A stretch of 64,000 nt of DNA from UBA8079 sp965205535 (GTDB lineage: Bacteria; Pseudomonadota; Alphaproteobacteria; UBA6615), in contig CBDBHH010000005.1 in NCBI GenBank assembly GCA_965205535.1, forward strand, positions 620,001-684,000, written 5' to 3'. Shown one piece after another: positions 59,706 through 64,000 of this stretch (within the stretch, counting starts at the first letter, position 1; each line of letters opens with the position of its first letter). Position numbers and translations under genes: made by a program. Below the pieces are notes generated by a model. The model saw only the letters and a program-made list of their open reading frames with translations, did not search any database and was not told the DNA's origin.

Positions 59706-60506
59706 CTACTTTCCTTCGAATTCCGGCTTTTCCTTGGCCAGGAACGCCTTGTAACCGGTGTTGAAATCTTCCGTGTCGAAACAGGCAAAGCCCTCCTTGG
59801 CCTCGGCGTCGCTCAGCGGCGCACCGCCTGCCAGAACCCGGTCCACGAATTTCTTGTGCCAGCGATTGACCAGCGGCGCGCCATCCGCGATCCGCCGTGC
59901 GGTCGCATAGGCTTCCTCTTCGACCGCGTCATCGGCCACCACGCGATTGACCAGGCCCTTGTCCTTGGCCTCGGCCGCATCGAACACGCGGGCCTCATAC
60001 AATATCTCCAGCGCGACCGACCGGCCGACGAGCCCGACCAGCGCCTCGACTTCCGGATAGGCCATCACCAGGCCGAGCCGATTGATCGGCACCCCGAAGC
60101 GCGAGCCCTCGCCGCAAATCCGCATGTCGCACATCAGGGCGATCTCAAGAGCACCCCCGACGCACAGCCCCTTGATCAACGCAATCACCGGGTGGGGACA
60201 GTCACGGATCGCGTGCATCGCGTTGTGCATCAGGCCGCCATAGGTCTCGGCCTGGTCGGCGTTCGATCGCTCGGTCGGGAACTCGGAGATATCTGCCCCC
60301 GGCCCCATGGCCCGGTCGCCTGCACCGCGAAGCACGACACAACGAATGGTCTCGTCCGCGCCGAGTTCGTGCATGACCTCACCAAGACGCGTCCACATCG
60401 CCTTGTTCAGCGCGTTCAGCTTCTCGGGACGGTTGAGCACCACGGTGACGATGTCACCGTTGCGCTCGACCAGCACAACATCTCCGCTTCCCGCGGCATC
60501 GTTCAT
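59706..60506 (-). CDS. Enoyl-CoA hydratase/isomerase family protein
   Basis: The 266-aa crotonase has VTVVLNRPEKLNALNKAMW at the N-terminus, RGAGDRAMGPGADISEF near residue 60 (oxyanion hole) and LIKGLCVGGALEIALMCDMRI near 107. At the usual catalytic Glu positions it reads ALEIALMCD and RFGVPINRLGL, so the first Glu is retained and the second is replaced by Asn. A dehydratase, isomerase or hydrolase reaction is possible. ATG at 60506 matches the family start; the upstream extension to 60587 does not. Confidence 0.88.
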   Translation of the reverse strand: MNDAAGSGDVVLVERNGDIVTVVLNRPEKLNALNKAMWTRLGEVMHELGADETIRCVVLRGAGDRAMGPGADISEFPTERSNADQAETYGGLMHNAMHAIRDCPHPVIALIKGLCVGGALEIALMCDMRICGEGSRFGVPINRLGLVMAYPEVEALVGLVGRSVALEILYEARVFDAAEAKDKGLVNRVVADDAVEEEAYATARRIADGAPLVNRWHKKFVDRVLAGGAPLSDAEAKEGFACFDTEDFNTGYKAFLAKEKPEFEGK

Positions 60507-60632
60507 ATCAACATCCCTGACCGCGCCGGTTCGCCCCGGCACATCTGTTTTCTCATCGCGTGCCACAGTATAGTCGTTCCCAATCAAGAACGCGCGGCGT
60601 GAATCCTAAACAGCCGCGACGGGGAGGAACAA

Positions 60633-61562
60633 ATGGACGGCATGAAACCGGGCGATCGCCTGCCTTTTTCCGCGATCACGGATCGCAAGCCACTGGTCCT
60701 GCCGGACGGCGCCAAGCTGGTGCTCTGGCCGATACTGGCACTCGAAGTATGGGACATCGTCCGGGCCATGGCCCGCATGGTCATTCCGCCGCCCCAGGGA
60801 ATCCCGATGATCCCCGATCACCCGAATTGGAGCTGGCACGAATACGGTATGCGAGTGGGGTTCTGGCGTATCAAGTCCATGCTCGAGGACCTGGGTGTGC
60901 GTCCCACCGTGACCCTGAACGCGCGCACGATCGAGGAATATCCGCGCACCGCCGAGGCCGTGCTCGAAGCCGGCTGGGAGTTCAATGCGCATTCCTATGA
61001 ACAGATGCCAATGCACAAGCTCAAGGATGAGCGCGCGGTCATCGACAAATCCCTCAAGATCATCGGAGACTTCTGCGGCAAGCGCCCGCGCGGCTGGTTC
61101 GGCCCTGGCCTGACCCAGACCTACCAGACCATCGACCATCTGGCCGACGCGGGGGTCGAATATATCGGCGACTGGGTTCTCGACGATCAGCCTGTACGCC
61201 TGAAGACCACCGGCGGCAAACCCATGGTCGCGCTCCCGTACAACTACGAGCTACATGACATCGTGATGATGGCCATCCAGCATCACCAGTCCCAGGAATT
61301 CAAAACCCGGTCACTGGACTATTTCGACACGGTCTATGCCGAGAGCCACGAGCACACGCGGATCATGGCCGTCGCCATGCACCCCTACCTGTCGGGCTCA
61401 CCGCACCGGATCCGATATGTGCGCGAGACCTTTGAACACATTCTCTCCCAGCCCGGCGTCGTGTGCTGGGACGGCGAGCAGATTCTCGACTGGTTCAACA
61501 AGGAGCGCCCGGCGCCCAAGGCTCGGAAGAAAAAATCTGGTGCCAAGAAGAAAAAGGGCTAG
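60633..61562 (+). CDS. Polysaccharide deacetylase family protein (PuuE-like)
   Basis: The 309-aa protein resembles the NodB-homology group that includes bacterial allantoinase PuuE. Features are WHEYGMRVGFWRIKSMLEDLGV near residue 70, FNAHSYEQMPMHKLKDE near 118 and RGWFGPGLTQTYQTIDHLADAG near 155, with HPYLSGSPHRIRYV near 255. The canonical metal Asp-Asp pair at the start of the fold is replaced by WSWHEYG, as in PuuE-type proteins. It ends in a Lys-rich tail (ARKKKSGAKKKKG) that is unusual. GGGGAGGAA precedes ATG. An amidase gene follows 6 bases later. Confidence 0.85.
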   Translation: MDGMKPGDRLPFSAITDRKPLVLPDGAKLVLWPILALEVWDIVRAMARMVIPPPQGIPMIPDHPNWSWHEYGMRVGFWRIKSMLEDLGVRPTVTLNARTIEEYPRTAEAVLEAGWEFNAHSYEQMPMHKLKDERAVIDKSLKIIGDFCGKRPRGWFGPGLTQTYQTIDHLADAGVEYIGDWVLDDQPVRLKTTGGKPMVALPYNYELHDIVMMAIQHHQSQEFKTRSLDYFDTVYAESHEHTRIMAVAMHPYLSGSPHRIRYVRETFEHILSQPGVVCWDGEQILDWFNKERPAPKARKKKSGAKKKKG

Positions 61563-61568
61563 CCGATC

Positions 61569-62774
61569 ATGACGGATGTGAAGATTCCCGACGACCGTGC
61601 GGCCGCGTTCGTGCCCCACAACATCACGGCGCCGATCCTCGGGGCGGGCAATGGCCCGCTCGCCGGAAAGACGTTCGCGGTGAAGGATCTCTACCATATC
61701 GCCGGGCGCAAGCTTTCGAACGGCAACCCGAATTACTATGACTGGGTCGAGCCGAAAACCGAGACATCGGTCGCCGTGCAGCAGCTCCTCGATGCGGGCG
61801 CCGACATCGTCGGCATCACGATCTGCGACGAGTTTTTCTACAGCCTGTCCGGCGACAACGCTCATTACGGCACGCCGAAAAACCTGCGCGCTCCCGGCCG
61901 AATGCCCGGCGGCTCCTCGTCGGGCTCGGCCGCGGCGATGACGGCAGAAATGTGCGACTTCACGCTCGGCTCAGACACGGGCGGGTCGGTGCGCATACCG
62001 GCGTCCTTCTGCGGGCTTTACGGCATCCGCCCCACCCATGGCCGGGTGGATTTGTCCAACGCCCACCCGATGGCGCCTTCGTTTGACACGGCCGGCTGGT
62101 TTACCAACAACGCCGAACTTTTCCGGGACATCGGACCGGTACTGCTCGACAACACCGGTACAACCGGCGAGATCGCCAACATGCTGGTCCTGACCGACGC
62201 ATTCGATCGGGCGACGCCCGACGTGCGCGCCGCGCTCGAAAGCGTGTTGGCCGCGGCGGCGAATGTCCTTCCGGATGGCAAACCGACCGCGGTGGCCGGC
62301 GACGACACCCTCGATATCTGGTGGGACGCCTTCCGGGTGATCCAGGCCAGCGAGGTCAAACAAACAAACGTGCCCTGGGTCGAGGCGCACAAGGCCAATC
62401 TCGGTCCGGGCATCCGTGAGCGTTTCGCCATGGCCGCCGCCATTACCGATGAGGAAACGGCCGCCGCCAACGCCGTCCGGGACCGGGTCCGGGCGCGTCT
62501 CGCAACACTCGCCACCCCGGGCACTATCCTGTGTCTGCCGACCGCCCCGGTGATCGCACCCCCGCTGGACGCCAGCGCGGAGGAACTGGAGTTCTTCCGG
62601 GCCAACACCATGGCGCTGACCTGCATCTCCGGCCACACCGGCCTGCCCCAGGTCACGGTGCCGGCAGCGGATGTCGACGGTTGCCCGGTCGGGCTTTCGT
62701 TCATCGGCTGGGCCGGCGGTGACCAGGCTCTGCTCGAGCTCGCGGTGGCGATGCAACCCTTCTGTACCCGCTAG
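61569..62774 (+). CDS. Amidase (amidase signature family)
   Basis: The 401-aa enzyme carries the Ser-cisSer-Lys triad: Lys39 in FAVKDLYHI, the cis Ser in PGGSSSGSAAAM (about 117) and the nucleophile Ser140 in DTGGSVRIPASFCGLYG. It is shorter than many amidases and close in size to AMI1-like enzymes. It hydrolyses an amide to acid and ammonia. Coupling with the PuuE-like gene upstream suggests stepwise breakdown of a nitrogenous compound, which is inference. Confidence 0.9.
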   Translation: MTDVKIPDDRAAAFVPHNITAPILGAGNGPLAGKTFAVKDLYHIAGRKLSNGNPNYYDWVEPKTETSVAVQQLLDAGADIVGITICDEFFYSLSGDNAHYGTPKNLRAPGRMPGGSSSGSAAAMTAEMCDFTLGSDTGGSVRIPASFCGLYGIRPTHGRVDLSNAHPMAPSFDTAGWFTNNAELFRDIGPVLLDNTGTTGEIANMLVLTDAFDRATPDVRAALESVLAAAANVLPDGKPTAVAGDDTLDIWWDAFRVIQASEVKQTNVPWVEAHKANLGPGIRERFAMAAAITDEETAAANAVRDRVRARLATLATPGTILCLPTAPVIAPPLDASAEELEFFRANTMALTCISGHTGLPQVTVPAADVDGCPVGLSFIGWAGGDQALLELAVAMQPFCTR

Positions 62775-62784
62775 GCACACGGAA

Positions 62785-63081
62785 ATGCTCGACGCCATTC
62801 ATCCGGACCTGCTCGGGGGCGTCGCCGCGGTTCTGACCACCATCGCCTTTGTGCCTCAGGTGCTCAAATCCTGGAAGTCCGGGTCTACACGGGACGTGTC
62901 GCTGGGCATGTTCGTGGTCTTCACCACAGGGTTGTCCCTTTGGCTGATCTACGGCTTCATCATCGAATCCCGACCGATCATTATCGCGAATATTGTGACA
63001 CTCGCCCTCACCAGCATCATCATTGGCCTCAAACTGCGCGACCTGTTCGGGCGAACACCCAGAACGCCAGTGCCAGACTAG
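62785..63081 (+). CDS. SemiSWEET-type small transporter
   Basis: The 98-aa membrane protein has three hydrophobic helices with the PQ-loop motif in AFVPQVLKSWKSGSTRDVSLG near residue 25, as in bacterial SemiSWEET sugar transporters, which work as dimers. The length and topology fit. It starts 10 bases after the amidase stop and is probably co-transcribed with the amidase and deacetylase-like genes. The substrate may not be a sugar in this context. Confidence 0.87.
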   Translation: MLDAIHPDLLGGVAAVLTTIAFVPQVLKSWKSGSTRDVSLGMFVVFTTGLSLWLIYGFIIESRPIIIANIVTLALTSIIIGLKLRDLFGRTPRTPVPD

Positions 63082-63117
63082 CCCTCGAACCTTGCGTCAA
63101 TTGCGAAGAGAAACGAC

Positions 63118-64000
63118 ATGACCAGCACCCAACCGGATATCCATGGCGAATGTGACCCTCGCTTTGCGGGCGTTCGCGAGGCGCTGATCCGCAATTTCAC
63201 CGACCATGGTGAGATCGGCAGCGCGGTGGCGGTGTATCACGAGGGTCGGAAAGTGGTCGATCTTTGGGGTGGCCACCTGGACGCCGCCCGCAGCAAGCCC
63301 TGGGGCGAAGATACACTGTGCATCATGTACTCGATCGCCAAGAGTATCTGCGCCACCAGCGTGCATATTCTTGCCGACAGAGGTCTGGTCGATCTTGAGG
63401 CGCCGGTTGCAGACTACTGGCCTGAATTCGTACAAAACGGAAAGTCGGATATCAAGGTCCGGCACATCATCTCGCACAATTGCGGCGTGTGTTTCGCCGA
63501 TGCGACCGAGGCGGGCGACGTCTACCATTACGACCGGATGATCGCGGCCCTTGAGATCCAGGAACCTGCCTGGCCGGCGGGCTCAAAAGGCGCTTACAAC
63601 ACCGTCAATATCGGCTATCTCGCCGGCGAGGTCGTGCGGCGCGTCACGGGCACGCCGATCCCGCAATTCGTCCAGGAGAATATCTGTGGCCCACTCGGGG
63701 TGGACTACCAGATCGGCGTTCGGAATGAGGACCTCGAACGTGTCGCCGACCTGCAGCCCAACCCTGCCGGCAGCGCTATGGCCACACAGGCCGCGGCGGG
63801 TGAATCACCCTTGTCTCGCGCCTGGCGGCCCAACCCGAAACCCATGAACACGGATGTCCAGAACAGCCGTGAATTCCGCACATCGGGCATTCCGTCCTTC
63901 GGTGGGTTCGGCGAGGCCCGCGCCATGGCCCGCATCTACGCCATGCTCGCCAATGGCGGCGAGGTCGACGGCGTACGCGTTCTCTCGCCCGAGGCCGTCG
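63118..64000 (+). CDS. Serine beta-lactamase family hydrolase (EstB-like), truncated by the window edge
   Basis: The open frame from ATG at 63118 runs past position 64000, so only the first 294 residues are visible. It belongs to the class C beta-lactamase/esterase fold: Ser72-x-x-Lys75 in MYSIAKSI is the nucleophile motif, and AYNTVNIGYLAGEV near residue 160 holds the Tyr of the second motif. WGGHLDAARSKPW near 50 is typical of EstB-like esterases. It likely hydrolyses esters and not beta-lactams. It lies 36 bases after the SemiSWEET stop on the same strand. Confidence 0.88.
   Translation, partial: MTSTQPDIHGECDPRFAGVREALIRNFTDHGEIGSAVAVYHEGRKVVDLWGGHLDAARSKPWGEDTLCIMYSIAKSICATSVHILADRGLVDLEAPVADYWPEFVQNGKSDIKVRHIISHNCGVCFADATEAGDVYHYDRMIAALEIQEPAWPAGSKGAYNTVNIGYLAGEVVRRVTGTPIPQFVQENICGPLGVDYQIGVRNEDLERVADLQPNPAGSAMATQAAAGESPLSRAWRPNPKPMNTDVQNSREFRTSGIPSFGGFGEARAMARIYAMLANGGEVDGVRVLSPEAV

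Noticed and set aside
1..64000. CRISPR arrays, tRNA/rRNA genes, phage or transposase genes
   Set aside because: No regularly spaced repeats, no tRNA-like folds and no integrase or transposase motifs were seen while reading both strands.

Overview
The window is about 64 kb of GC-rich DNA, almost fully coding. It looks like the chromosome of an alphaproteobacterium, probably a Rhodospirillales-type marine or soil heterotroph. This placement is inferred from the urtABCDE-ureDABCEFG arrangement, the TRAP transporter, the many CaiB/BaiF CoA-transferases and acyl-CoA dehydrogenases, and REP-like repeats resembling alphaproteobacterial ones. I saw no tRNA, rRNA, CRISPR array, integrase or transposase.

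Layout. 1-2352: molybdenum hydroxylase large subunit (CoxL/xanthine dehydrogenase type). 2353-13286, minus strand: a complete urea locus in transcription order urtA-B-C-D-E (urea ABC importer), ureD-A-B-C-E-F-G (nickel urease and its maturation factors) and a 63-residue HupE/UreJ-like stub. A near-perfect sigma-54 promoter (13330-13345) precedes urtA, so the locus is probably under nitrogen control. 13567-22817: a GFA-type protein, then a minus-strand operon (CitE-type lyase, MaoC hydratase, acyl-CoA dehydrogenase, CaiB CoA-transferase, GntR/UTRA regulator) divergent from a DctPQM TRAP transporter and an MFS carrier. I read this as uptake and CoA-dependent breakdown of a branched C4/C5 dicarboxylate such as itaconate, mesaconate or citramalate. 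22828-31535: mixed redox and catabolic genes, including a Baeyer-Villiger-type monooxygenase, a ketopantoate-reductase-like protein, a disulfide-reductase homologue lacking its redox disulfide, FAH, MDR, YciI and RidA proteins, and a frameshifted GMC oxidoreductase. 31836-35203: a small zinc-ribbon protein and a valine-catabolic operon (isobutyryl-CoA dehydrogenase, 3-hydroxyisobutyryl-CoA hydrolase, 3-hydroxyisobutyrate dehydrogenase). 35341-37162: beta-propeller and CmcJ/NvfI-family proteins.

37163-39891 is a visibly AT-richer patch. It holds a lipoprotein of unknown function coupled to a broken trypsin-like protease, and is the best candidate for recently acquired DNA. 39892-63000 is dense accessory catabolism: SDR and beta-hydroxyacid dehydrogenases, a metallo-beta-lactamase-fold lactonase, VOC, two further CaiB transferases, amidohydrolases, CocE, OsmC, MFS, a deiodinase-like protein, several alpha/beta hydrolases, a VWA protein, a cupin, a leaderless NMT1-like binding protein with a GntR/FCD regulator, a PPOX flavoprotein, enoyl-CoA hydratase, a polysaccharide-deacetylase-like protein, an amidase and a SemiSWEET. 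A serine-beta-lactamase-fold hydrolase runs off the right edge.

Four genes are broken. Two (GMC oxidoreductase, amidohydrolase) need exactly one added base. Two (trypsin-like protease, alpha/beta hydrolase) combine a frame change with an apparent loss of about 20 residues. Sequence error and genuine decay cannot be separated from this window. I found no convincing wholly new defence or mobile system. The observations most worth following are the sigma-54 urea promoter, the lipoprotein-protease island, the cysteine-less disulfide-reductase homologue, the dicarboxylate cluster with its putative operator, and a REP element that supplies the start codon and signal-peptide n-region of a VWA protein.
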